A stretch of 64,000 nt of DNA from Agrobacterium tumefaciens_K (GTDB lineage: Bacteria; Pseudomonadota; Alphaproteobacteria; Rhizobiales; Rhizobiaceae): positions 62,001 through 126,000 of the forward strand of contig NZ_JAOEGC010000007.1 in assembly GCF_031801495.1 (NCBI RefSeq). The letters are read 5' to 3'. Of the stretch, positions 33,050 to 41,918 are shown piece after piece. Made by a program: the position numbers and the translations under genes. Under the pieces are notes generated by a model. That model was not told where the DNA came from and made no database searches. It saw only the letters and a list, made by a program, of their open reading frames with translations. Within the stretch, counting starts at the first letter, position 1; each line of letters starts with the position of its first letter.

Positions 33050-36000
33050 CTAAAACTTCACCGTGAACCCAATCGTGCCATTGAAGCTGGTATTGCCGGA
33101 TAGATCAGCAAGACTGGTGTTGATGCCCGCCTGCCCGTGTACGGCGTATCTTTCATTGTCCCAGGTATAGGTGCCACCTAGGCCAAGGCCTCCCCAGAGA
33201 CGTTCCTGCGAGTTACGGAATGACACGCCAGCGACATCCGTTCTCGCATCAGGCGACAGGTCGTAAAAAAGGTTGGCAATGCCATATACCTGAAGACGGT
33301 TGAGCGCACCGGCCTCGGCCGTCCAGCTGTATTCATAATCCGATGACAGGCCTAAGCGCAGTTTCAAATCATTGTCACGCCCAAGGGACACTTTTGCACC
33401 AAAGACATCGGTAAAGTGTCGGTAGGACAAGCCGGAAAAGCTGAGCTGCGCCTGCGGGGTGAGGCTCCAGCCGGGACCGATCGGAATCTGCTGGCCTGCC
33501 TCGACACCCAGCGCATAACCAAAACCATTAATGCCCGAAGCAAGCCGGGTGGCTGCAGTGGTGGAGTTGAGGTCATTGTCAAACCAGGTGAGGTTAAGCT
33601 GACCATCGACATAAAAGCCGCCATTGCCATACCAGGTCAACGTGCTGCCAAGGCCGTAACCATTGCTGCTGATGGTGCCGTTGCCGTATGCCGAGGTGAT
33701 GTCACCATCGATGGTGCCGTAACGCACGGACAAGCCGCCAACCAGATTTCCACCCGTTGATGACATGAGTTCAAAGTCGGTCCCGGCCTGTAGCTGCCAG
33801 GTATCAACGGTGTAGTCTGCACCTGTAGTGGAGGAATGCGGTGACAGGCGATCATGCTGGCCGACAATGCGGCCCCAGATGCCGTAATCACCACCAGCAG
33901 GACCCTGCCCGGTATTGGCGCTATTGTCGCCACTGACGCTCCAGACACGGCTTCCGACACGCTGTTGCAGCGTATCCAGCGAATTGAAGCGCTGCAGCAC
34001 GGAGGAATAGGCCTCGTAAACCGGTGCACCGGCTTGATAAAGCGGCGTGCCTGACGACAACAGGGCCGAGCGCAGATACCAGTCACCGTCTGCTGGGGTG
34101 CTGACACCGCCCTGATACAGCCGGTAGGCATAAGCACCGGCGACGACAGCCTGATCACCCTCAAAGACATAACTGCCGAGCAACGAAAATGTGCCGGCGG
34201 AGGTGCCGCCGACGTCGATGATCTTAATGCCTTCTACTGTCTGATCACCGGTGCCACCAACATTGATGACACGCACATTGGTGGTGCCAGATGTGTTCCC
34301 CGTGATAATCAAATGGTCGGTAGAAGACGTATCGTCGCCCAGCACGGTTTCAATTTCCAACGTGCCGCCGTTTCCGATATAGTCCCCCGCAACCGTCAAT
34401 GTGCCGATGGAGTTGCCCGGTGCAATGGTACCGCCGGCAAAGTTGGTTGTGGTGCCCACCTGCCCGATACCCTGAAGACGGCCGCCATGCACCTCCATGG
34501 TGCCGCCGAGCGTGTTGTTGACCGACAATATGCCATCATAAACGCCTGATACGCCAAGCAATGCTGAATTGTTGGCAGTGAGAATTGTCTGGCCGGAACC
34601 CACCTGCCGCACGCCGCCGGACCCACTTATCGTGCCACCGAATGTCACGACATCAGAGCGGTTAAAGGCCAAGATACCATTATTGGCGACATCACCAACA
34701 ATGCTGCCCGTCGTGCCATTGTTGCCCAGCCGCAGCGTGCCGTCCTCAATTGTGGTGTTGCCGCTATAGGTGTTTGCGCCTGTCAGCGTCAGGGTGCCCG
34801 CGCCCTGTTTGGTCAAGCCACCGATACCGGTGAGTTCGGGAGCAACGCCGATGTTGTAACCGTTGGTGTCAAAGAAAGCGTCATTGCTGCCAAGCAGCAC
34901 CTGCCGACCGGCAAAATCGACAAAAAACTCAGTCTTGTTTTCGATGGCCCTGATGATGCCGCCATCCAAGGTGACATTGGCTGTGCCCATGCCGCCGCGA
35001 ACAAAATTGGTCTCCAGCACGCCGCGCGCGCCAACCGTGCCGTTTATATCCAAGGTGCCGACTGCGCTCGCTGAGGAAATGCCAAGCCAGACACCATCGC
35101 GCACATAAACGCTTGCGCCATCTTCAATCGTCATGTCGCCCAGGCCGTAGTTGCCCAAATTGAGATTATAATCGCCGATGGACCAGCTGGATCCGGCACC
35201 AGTAACGGTTACGCTTCCGACACCCACAGCACCGGCGCCAACATATCCCTGCTGGCTGGATACCGTCGCACCATTCTCAATTCTCAATGTGCCACTGGCG
35301 TAACTGCCGACAGTGAGCTGGTCGGAAATGCTCCAGCTAGAGGAGGTGCCGGAAACAGTAGCGGAACTTGTGTCGGTGTCTCCGATAGTGGCAAGTCCGC
35401 TGGACACTTGTCCGCGATCTTCAATTCTCAGGATGCCGTTGCTGACGGTGATGCGGCCTGCATTTTCCCAGGATGAGCCGTCGCCGGACACCAAGACCTT
35501 ACCCTCGTTGGTGCCACCGATATAGGTATCGGCATTAACGATGAGTTTGCCGCCGAAAAGCAGTTGCAAGTCCCCATCGCCGCTGTCGCCTACCCCGAAA
35601 TAATCATTGCTCGTCCAGGTTGACGCGTTGCCAGAACCATCTGTGCCCGAGACAAGGGCGACGCCATCCACCACGCCGCTGGAATTGGTGACACTGGCCC
35701 CGCCGGTGACATTGAGCGTGCCGTCGACTACCCGTGTTTCGGTAGTGGTCAGAGTTGAAGCCCCACCTGTCACTGTTAATGTGCTGGTAGCTTCCACGGA
35801 GACAGAGTTAGCGGTACCGGCGCCTGAAAGGTTCACGGTGCCCGGCGCGATAACAACATCGGCCGAAAAATCCGGAACGGCGTTGGAACTCCAGTTGCCG
35901 GCATCAAGCCAATCGTTATTGCCCGCACCGCCCGTCCAGTCAGCCGCCGTCACCGAAACCGGTACCGCCGCGAAGGCCAGAACGAGCGGTGCGGTGGACA

Positions 36001-36055
36001 AAAGCAGGCGTTGATAGGACGGCAGAAGTTGGCGAAGGGCTTGACGCTTTGGCAT
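33050..36055 (-). CDS. Autotransporter with repeat-rich passenger and outer-membrane beta-barrel
   Basis: About 1001 aa. An extended signal peptide (PSYQRLLLSTAPLVLAFAAV) precedes a passenger built of beta-helix repeats of the type LRIEDRGQVSSGLATIGDTD and LTLTGANTYSGNTTIEDGTL (PATR-like). The last 280 residues form the translocator barrel: GIWGRIVGQHDRL, repeated amphipathic strands and a terminal Phe (GTIGFTVKF). ATG 36055 is chosen because the signal peptide starts there. No protease motif is visible in the passenger; adhesion or aggregation is likely. Confidence 0.9.
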   Translation of the reverse strand: MPKRQALRQLLPSYQRLLLSTAPLVLAFAAVPVSVTAADWTGGAGNNDWLDAGNWSSNAVPDFSADVVIAPGTVNLSGAGTANSVSVEATSTLTVTGGASTLTTTETRVVDGTLNVTGGASVTNSSGVVDGVALVSGTDGSGNASTWTSNDYFGVGDSGDGDLQLLFGGKLIVNADTYIGGTNEGKVLVSGDGSSWENAGRITVSNGILRIEDRGQVSSGLATIGDTDTSSATVSGTSSSWSISDQLTVGSYASGTLRIENGATVSSQQGYVGAGAVGVGSVTVTGAGSSWSIGDYNLNLGNYGLGDMTIEDGASVYVRDGVWLGISSASAVGTLDINGTVGARGVLETNFVRGGMGTANVTLDGGIIRAIENKTEFFVDFAGRQVLLGSNDAFFDTNGYNIGVAPELTGIGGLTKQGAGTLTLTGANTYSGNTTIEDGTLRLGNNGTTGSIVGDVANNGILAFNRSDVVTFGGTISGSGGVRQVGSGQTILTANNSALLGVSGVYDGILSVNNTLGGTMEVHGGRLQGIGQVGTTTNFAGGTIAPGNSIGTLTVAGDYIGNGGTLEIETVLGDDTSSTDHLIITGNTSGTTNVRVINVGGTGDQTVEGIKIIDVGGTSAGTFSLLGSYVFEGDQAVVAGAYAYRLYQGGVSTPADGDWYLRSALLSSGTPLYQAGAPVYEAYSSVLQRFNSLDTLQQRVGSRVWSVSGDNSANTGQGPAGGDYGIWGRIVGQHDRLSPHSSTTGADYTVDTWQLQAGTDFELMSSTGGNLVGGLSVRYGTIDGDITSAYGNGTISSNGYGLGSTLTWYGNGGFYVDGQLNLTWFDNDLNSTTAATRLASGINGFGYALGVEAGQQIPIGPGWSLTPQAQLSFSGLSYRHFTDVFGAKVSLGRDNDLKLRLGLSSDYEYSWTAEAGALNRLQVYGIANLFYDLSPDARTDVAGVSFRNSQERLWGGLGLGGTYTWDNERYAVHGQAGINTSLADLSGNTSFNGTIGFTVKF

Positions 36056-36446
36056 GGCGACCCCGAGAAGAGAGGGTGTGATGATTATCAAAGCATGAAA
36101 AAAGATGATTAATATCTACCTAATATTCCCGTCAAAGCAGCAAAAATCTTGAGGACACGCAGTTGGCAGCAGCCTCCCTCACCGCCCGTCCATTCCTGAC
36201 ACGCAGTCCATGATCAAGACACTCCGCGAGTGATACAAAGGGTCCGCCCTAGGTATTAGCGGCGCGCAGGGGCTGACGAGTTCGCTTTTGACTCGTCCTA
36301 TACACCGGAATTGATATCCTCTAAGGTCTTGAACAGATCTGGATCGGCCACCCGCAATTTACAGCCTGCCTGGTGACTGTCTTGTTCAATAAAATCAGCC
36401 GCTTGTTCGTTATAGTCTAATAAAGAACGGAATAATCGCTGGCATA
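36056..36446. other. Gene-poor interval before the qat operon
   Basis: 390 bp between the autotransporter start and qatA. It should hold both outward promoters. A minus-strand 64-codon frame at 36298-36492 overlaps qatA and has no recognisable features, so it is not called. Confidence 0.4.
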
Positions 36447-38504
36447 ATGCTTTCGGATCTTGATCCCACGAAAAAACTAATGACATCATCAACCTATACG
36501 ATCGGCACTAAAGAAGTGGTGGACGAAGGTTGCATGACCAAAGCAGAGCATGAAAGACATCTGGGATACATTCCGGATCATGAAACGAAAGTTGACCTGC
36601 TCCGCAACGAGGCGATCGCAAAGACAGTTATAAACCTCATCACCCGCAGTGATGACCGCCCGATCACAATCGGTGTCCATGGCTACTGGGGCGCGGGAAA
36701 GTCCTCAGTGCTGGAAATGATCGCCGCCCGTTTCCCCGACCAGGGGAAGGATACGCTGGTGATCCGTTACAACGGATGGCAGTTCCAGGGTTTCGAGGAT
36801 GCCAAAATAGCCCTCATCGAAGGGATCGTGCACGACCTGATCGAGAACCGTTCGCTTGCTACGAAAGCGGTTGATCAGGTCAGAAACATCCTCAAGCGGA
36901 TAGAATGGCTGAAGGTAGCGAAGCGCACGGGCGGCCTCGCATTCAACATGCTAACCGGCATGCCCTCCCCTGACCAGATTTCCGACATCGTCGGCTTCGT
37001 CGGATCCAAGTTCGGCGCGCCGGCCGAAATGCTCACAAAAGAGAATGCGGAGGCAGTCGTTGAGGAGGCGAAGGGATACTGGAAGGAGAAAGGGGAGTCA
37101 CCCTCCGTCCCCAATGAAATCCGCGCCTTCCGTGCCGCGTTCAAGGATTTGATAGCGGCGGCTGGTATCAAGAAGCTGGTAGTCCTGGTCGATGACCTGG
37201 ATCGTTGCCTGCCCGAAACTGCCATCGAAACACTAGAAGCCATCCGCCTCTTCGTCATGCTGCCGAACACGGCTTTCGTCATCGGTGCTGACGAAAACAT
37301 GATCAAGTACGCGGTCACGAAGCATTTCCCCAATCTTCCCGAGGGTGAAGTCGCCGCCGAATACCCCCGTGCCTACCTCGAGAAGCTGATCCAGGTCCCA
37401 TTCAGAATTCCGTCCATGGGTCACGCGGAGACGCGTACCTACCTGACGTTGCTCGTCGTCGGTTCGATCATCGGGGAGACGTCGAAAGGATTCGAGAACT
37501 TGTTGAAGGCGGCGACTGACTACATGTCGAAACCTTGGGAGCAGAAATCGATCTCCGAGGCCGACGTGCGGAAGGCGCTTGAAGACCGTTACGACGAGCA
37601 GATCAAGAGTGCGGTCATTACTGTCCACCAGATCGCTCCGGTCCTCGCCACGGGCACGAGCGGCAACCCCAGGCACGTGAAGCGTTTCGTGAACGCGCTG
37701 AGTCTTCGGCTGCAGGTATCGGAAGCCCGAGGGTTCGGGGACGCGATCGATCAGGCCGTCCTCGCAAAGATCATGCTCGCGGAATATTTCCTGCCGGAAA
37801 CGATGTTCAATCTGATCGCGCGTGAAGTCGCCTCGTCGCTGGACGGAAGAAGCCCCAGCCTCGGAGAACTCGAGCAAGCAGTCCTCGGCGCCAGGGACGA
37901 ACCGGCGGCAGATGAGCAGGAGGCAAAAGCTGCCTTGGCTCCAATGGCGACGGGAGACGTCCTCCAGTGGACCGCCGACGCGAAGATCCGCCGATGGGCC
38001 GACACGCTACCCGCTCTGGCCGACGTCTCTCTCAAGCCCTACCTCTTCGTCATCAACGACGTGAAGAACCACACCACCTCTGCAGCCCTGCTCGACCCGC
38101 ATCTCCTCGAGATCGTCGTAAAGCTGAACGAGGGTTCGTTCTCCGCGAAGTCGATCAGTAAGGACTTGAGGGCCCTCAGCCCGACCGAGAGCGGCAAGGT
38201 TTACGATGAAGCACGGCTGAGACTACTCTCCGCTCCCGACCTGATGACCAAGCCACCGCTGTTCGAAGGCATCGTGACGTTCGTCGAGGCTCTTCAGCAT
38301 TTCGAGTCCCGATATCTGGATCTTCTCGAGGAACTGCAGCCTTCCAAGATCTCCGGATGGATTGTGAGCGGACATGATGCCGCCGTGAAATCGGCCGCGG
38401 GTCAGGCGCGGCTCGTCGCCGTGCTTGATAAGTGGAGCAAGTCACCGAACCCAGCCCTCAAAGGATTCGCGAGCCAAGCCCACAAGCTCAAGGCGGGTAA
38501 ATAA
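36447..38504 (+). CDS. qatA: QatA: KAP-family P-loop ATPase of the Qat defence system
   Basis: A 685-aa KAP NTPase: Walker A GYWGAGKSSVLEM (about 79-91), the KAP box RYNGWQFQGFEDAK, and Walker B LVVLVDDLDRC (about 245) followed by VIGADENMI. It is followed by three coupled genes matching QatB, QatC (QueC-like) and QatD (TatD-like), the order of the QatABCD antiphage system. KAP proteins are often membrane-linked, but no clear TM insert is visible here. Starts at 36480 and 36534 are alternatives. The stop shares a base with the qatB ATG (TAATG). Confidence 0.88.
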   Translation: MLSDLDPTKKLMTSSTYTIGTKEVVDEGCMTKAEHERHLGYIPDHETKVDLLRNEAIAKTVINLITRSDDRPITIGVHGYWGAGKSSVLEMIAARFPDQGKDTLVIRYNGWQFQGFEDAKIALIEGIVHDLIENRSLATKAVDQVRNILKRIEWLKVAKRTGGLAFNMLTGMPSPDQISDIVGFVGSKFGAPAEMLTKENAEAVVEEAKGYWKEKGESPSVPNEIRAFRAAFKDLIAAAGIKKLVVLVDDLDRCLPETAIETLEAIRLFVMLPNTAFVIGADENMIKYAVTKHFPNLPEGEVAAEYPRAYLEKLIQVPFRIPSMGHAETRTYLTLLVVGSIIGETSKGFENLLKAATDYMSKPWEQKSISEADVRKALEDRYDEQIKSAVITVHQIAPVLATGTSGNPRHVKRFVNALSLRLQVSEARGFGDAIDQAVLAKIMLAEYFLPETMFNLIAREVASSLDGRSPSLGELEQAVLGARDEPAADEQEAKAALAPMATGDVLQWTADAKIRRWADTLPALADVSLKPYLFVINDVKNHTTSAALLDPHLLEIVVKLNEGSFSAKSISKDLRALSPTESGKVYDEARLRLLSAPDLMTKPPLFEGIVTFVEALQHFESRYLDLLEELQPSKISGWIVSGHDAAVKSAAGQARLVAVLDKWSKSPNPALKGFASQAHKLKAGK

Positions 38505-39373
38505 TGGGTACTTCCACCCCATTCGGAGGCGGCAAAGGTAACAATCCGCTGCTTCCATCGTGGCTGGGCGGTGGAGAAGGCGGGACGGCAGCGGGTGGTG
38601 CTGGAAAACAGTCCCCTGCTTCCCCCGGCTCCGGCCCCTCCGCCACGCCGTCCGCGCAGCCAGCGGCACCATCGCCGAACAAGAACAGATACCGGGGCGG
38701 TCGCCGCCTTCTCAACGCAGCGGCCAAGGCATCCACCAGTGATGACAGATCGCGTGGTTTCGCCAAGGCCGCCCGATCCTATGTGAAGACGGCGTCCGGA
38801 GGCTCCCGTGTTGCGACCGCCCGAGCTGCGCCAGACCGGCGCGCCGCCTCCAAGCTGGCCTCGTTCCTGCTCGGCGCCGGCGCCGAAGGATCGGACATCC
38901 GGCAGGAACTGCGGCGGCTGAACCTCGAGAGCCTCGCCAACCGGACCACCGAGGAGATCTTCTTTGCGCTCGTCGACTATATCTGCGAGCCTGGCGGCGA
39001 TCTGGACGAAGCTTATGCGCGCAACGCGTACATCGATGCCATCTGCGAGATTCCGGATGGCATGAAGGGTCGGCTCGAACGCCCCGACGCGGAGACCATC
39101 AACTTCATCCTGGAGCGTTTTATCGCGAACACCGTGACGAAGCGCATCGAGAACGCCATCGGCAACGACATGATCACCCTTCCGGAAACTGGCCTGTCGG
39201 CCCGCGAACTGCAGCGACTGTTCCAGGACTGGGTGTCAGGGCGCGTGAAGGATGCCATGGCAGAGATCGGCGGTGTTCTCCGCCAGGATCAGGTCCGATC
39301 CCAAATCGACATGATCTACGAGGAGGCACACGCGTCCTTCGGCAACTATGATGAGAAGGATGACGAACAGTGA
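38504..39373 (+). CDS. qatB: QatB of the Qat defence system
   Basis: A 289-aa protein. The first 70 residues are low complexity (Gly/Pro/Ser/Ala-rich, GGGKGNNPLLPSWLGGGEGG) and probably disordered; the rest is helical with no known enzyme motif. Position and coupling (TAATG with qatA, GTGA with qatC) identify it as the second Qat component, whose biochemical role is not established. Confidence 0.82.
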   Translation: MGTSTPFGGGKGNNPLLPSWLGGGEGGTAAGGAGKQSPASPGSGPSATPSAQPAAPSPNKNRYRGGRRLLNAAAKASTSDDRSRGFAKAARSYVKTASGGSRVATARAAPDRRAASKLASFLLGAGAEGSDIRQELRRLNLESLANRTTEEIFFALVDYICEPGGDLDEAYARNAYIDAICEIPDGMKGRLERPDAETINFILERFIANTVTKRIENAIGNDMITLPETGLSARELQRLFQDWVSGRVKDAMAEIGGVLRQDQVRSQIDMIYEEAHASFGNYDEKDDEQ

Positions 39374-40761
39374 CCCGTTATATCCTTTCCCCGAAGCTCG
39401 GCACCCTCGATAGCTTCTCCCCCGCACCGCGCGGTGACGAGCTGGTTCTGGATTTCGACATCCTCCGTCCCGACCTCAAGCTCGGACTATCCATCGACGA
39501 AGCTATCAGCCAGATGAAAGGCCTAGACGCCGTCCCGTCCACGGTGGGTCTCGAAATCCTTTTCCTGTCGGCGCTGGTGTATCTGGCCGACACTCGGATC
39601 AATCGGATTCAGACGAGCCAGGACGGGTGGACAAGAGAGATCGGGCTTTATCTTCCCGTTCATGACGTCGCCTTGTGGCAAGGCACGAAGCATACGCTCG
39701 AGGCGATGTTGAGGTTTCTGACGGGCGACTTGTGGTCCGTCGATTTCCGGCGATGGCCGGAGAAGGTGGCCACAGGACTGCCGGACCAGGCGACTCTCCT
39801 TCAGCCCGGCTTCAAGGGCATTTCACTGTTTTCCGGCGGTCTCGACAGCCTCATCGGAGCTATCGATCGCTTGAAGACCGGGCGCGAGAACGTCCTGTTC
39901 GTCAGCCACCGCGCGGATGGTTCCATCAGCAAGCCACAGGGCGATCTTTTCGACCACGTCAAGCAGCGTTTTGACAAGCAAGATGTCAAGCGTCTCGCGT
40001 TTGGCAACCCGCGGATCGAAAGCGGTTTCCATGATATCGAGAGCGAGAACTCGACCCGCGGCCGATCGTTTCTTTTCATAGGCCTGGCCGCATTCGCGGG
40101 GTCAGCTTTGCGCGCACCGTTCCCGATCATCGTGCCGGAGAACGGGCTGATATCTCTCAACGTCCCCCTCGACCCAACCCGGCTCGGCAGCAACAGCACC
40201 AGGACCACGCACCCCTACTATTTCCGGCGCTGGAACGAACTGCTGCGAAAACTCAATGTCCCCGGCACGGTTCAGAATCCATATTGGAACAAGACCAAGG
40301 GCGAGATGATCGTGGAGTGCCAGGATGGAGCCTTTCTTAAGGAGGTCGCCAGCATCTCCCTATCCTGCGCACACCCCGCGCACGACCGTTACCATGGTGG
40401 AGGAAAACCCCATTGCGGCCATTGCCTCCCTTGCATCATCCGCCGCGCGGCGTTTAAACGAGCCGAGGAGGTGCTGGGCCCCGATCCGACACCGTACAGG
40501 ACGGATGACCTTCCCACGATGGAATTCGACAGCACCAAGAAGACCGGTGAACAGTTCCGCGGTTTCGAGTTCGCGACCGGAATGCTGGCCGAGAACCCGT
40601 CGCGGGCCAAGGCCTACATCTACAAGACCGGGCCGTTGTTCGAGGACACGGACAAGATCGATGACTACGCAGACCTGTATCTCAGGGGAATGACGGAGGT
40701 CGCGGAATTCATGAAAGCCGAGGGCGTGACGACATACTCATCGAAGGCCGGAAATGGCTAA
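39370..40761 (+). CDS. qatC: QatC: QueC-like PP-loop protein of the Qat system
   Basis: A 463-aa protein related to QueC, the preQ0 synthase of 7-deazaguanine metabolism. The PP-loop ATP motif is LFSGGLDSLIGA (about 153-164), and the zinc-binding cysteines appear in PHCGHCLPCIIRR (about 348-360). The long N-terminal extension is typical of QatC rather than housekeeping QueC. The start is GTG within GTGA at 39370. It may modify a nucleobase or a protein end as part of defence; the reaction is not known. Confidence 0.88.
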   Translation: MTRYILSPKLGTLDSFSPAPRGDELVLDFDILRPDLKLGLSIDEAISQMKGLDAVPSTVGLEILFLSALVYLADTRINRIQTSQDGWTREIGLYLPVHDVALWQGTKHTLEAMLRFLTGDLWSVDFRRWPEKVATGLPDQATLLQPGFKGISLFSGGLDSLIGAIDRLKTGRENVLFVSHRADGSISKPQGDLFDHVKQRFDKQDVKRLAFGNPRIESGFHDIESENSTRGRSFLFIGLAAFAGSALRAPFPIIVPENGLISLNVPLDPTRLGSNSTRTTHPYYFRRWNELLRKLNVPGTVQNPYWNKTKGEMIVECQDGAFLKEVASISLSCAHPAHDRYHGGGKPHCGHCLPCIIRRAAFKRAEEVLGPDPTPYRTDDLPTMEFDSTKKTGEQFRGFEFATGMLAENPSRAKAYIYKTGPLFEDTDKIDDYADLYLRGMTEVAEFMKAEGVTTYSSKAGNG

Positions 40762-41503
40762 GCTGGTTGATTTCCATTGCCACCTCGATCTCTACCCTGA
40801 CTTCGAGGCCCTCGTCAGAGAGTGCGATTCGAAGGAGATCTATACTCTTGCCGTGACGACGACACCCCGTGCTTGGCCGAGGAACCACGAGCTCGCCTCG
40901 AAGACGAAGCATGTGAGGGCGGCCCTAGGCCTCCATCCCCAACTCGTCCATAGCCATGGGTCGGACATTGCGATGTGGGAGGGGCTCCTCGACCAGAGTA
41001 GCTATGTCGGCGAGGTCGGATTGGACGCTGGACCTCAATACTACAAGTCGCTGCCCGAGCAGACGCGCGTGTTCGAGCGCATCCTGAAAGGGTGCTCCAA
41101 GCAGGGCGGGAAGGTTCTTTCCATTCATGCCGTCAGGGCAACCTCGACTGTTTTGGATATGGCGGAGGAACACCTCGACCTGGAAGACAACACCATGGTC
41201 ATGCACTGGTTCACGGGCACACTCGCCGAAGCCCGGCGAGCAGTCGAGATGGGGTGCTACTTCTCCATCAACGCTCGGATGCTTCGGAGCTCTAAGGCAA
41301 ACGCGTTGTTTAGAGTCATCCCAATTGAGCGGATGCTGACCGAGACAGATGGTCCCTTCACAGAGGGCAAAGGCGGCGCTGCGCGACCGTGGGACGCATT
41401 GACCTGCGTGGAGGCACTGGCAAGAACATACGACACTTCGGTCAGTGACATGCAGGAACGGATCGTCGGAAATCTGCTCGCGATGTTGACGAAGAAAAAG
41501 TAG
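40754..41503 (+). CDS. qatD: QatD: TatD-like metal-dependent nuclease of the Qat system
   Basis: A 249-aa TatD-family hydrolase: HxH in DFHCHLD, the glutamate in GEVGLDAG, histidines in LSIHAVRA and VMHWFTG, and the Asp in TETDGP. All metal ligands are present, so DNase activity is plausible. It overlaps qatC by 8 bases (ATGGCTAA), ending a tightly coupled four-gene operon. Confidence 0.9.
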   Translation: MAKLVDFHCHLDLYPDFEALVRECDSKEIYTLAVTTTPRAWPRNHELASKTKHVRAALGLHPQLVHSHGSDIAMWEGLLDQSSYVGEVGLDAGPQYYKSLPEQTRVFERILKGCSKQGGKVLSIHAVRATSTVLDMAEEHLDLEDNTMVMHWFTGTLAEARRAVEMGCYFSINARMLRSSKANALFRVIPIERMLTETDGPFTEGKGGAARPWDALTCVEALARTYDTSVSDMQERIVGNLLAMLTKKK

Positions 41504-41600
41504 GCTTCGAGCATGGAGGAGGTCGCACAGGTAACCTCAACTTGTCGGCTCCGGTAAACCAGGCAAGGTTCAATTTACGAAAAGCCGAGCATGAGGTGAC

Positions 41601-41752
41601 GGCAAGCAATTGCTGAAAGATCTGGCAAGAATCGCCGTCGAAACGGATGTGGCCGTTTCGGTTGGATCGTGGTCGAGGGGAACGAGCCGGGGATCAATAT
41701 CTATGACGCGATCGGCTCGAAGCCATTCCGATATGGCTGCCTTACCGACTGA
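41601..41752 (+). pseudogene. GNAT acetyltransferase C-terminal remnant with frameshift
   Basis: One frame reads GKQLLKDLARIAVE, the acetyl-CoA loop and helix of a GNAT enzyme. A shift of frame near 41642 then gives GCGRFGWIVVEGNEPGINIY, the next conserved block, ending at TGA 41750. The N-terminal half is absent. The remnant lies in the 415-bp gap between the qat operon and the convergent ABC-3C operon. Confidence 0.65.
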
Positions 41753-41918
41753 AGTGCAAGGCACCCACGGAGTTCGCGGCCAGCCTACGATTTGGGCACC
41801 GATTGTTTGGGTTGCGTTGAATATCGACCGATCGATAGAAAAGCGCCGACCTACTGACCGAACATCTCCAATGCCTTGGTTCGTCCCGTCATTTCGCGGC
41901 GCAAGCGGCTGTCATAAA

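Noticed and set aside
36298..36492. Minus-strand 64-codon frame before and over the qatA start
   Set aside because: No ribosome binding site, no recognisable motif and overlap with the qatA start region.
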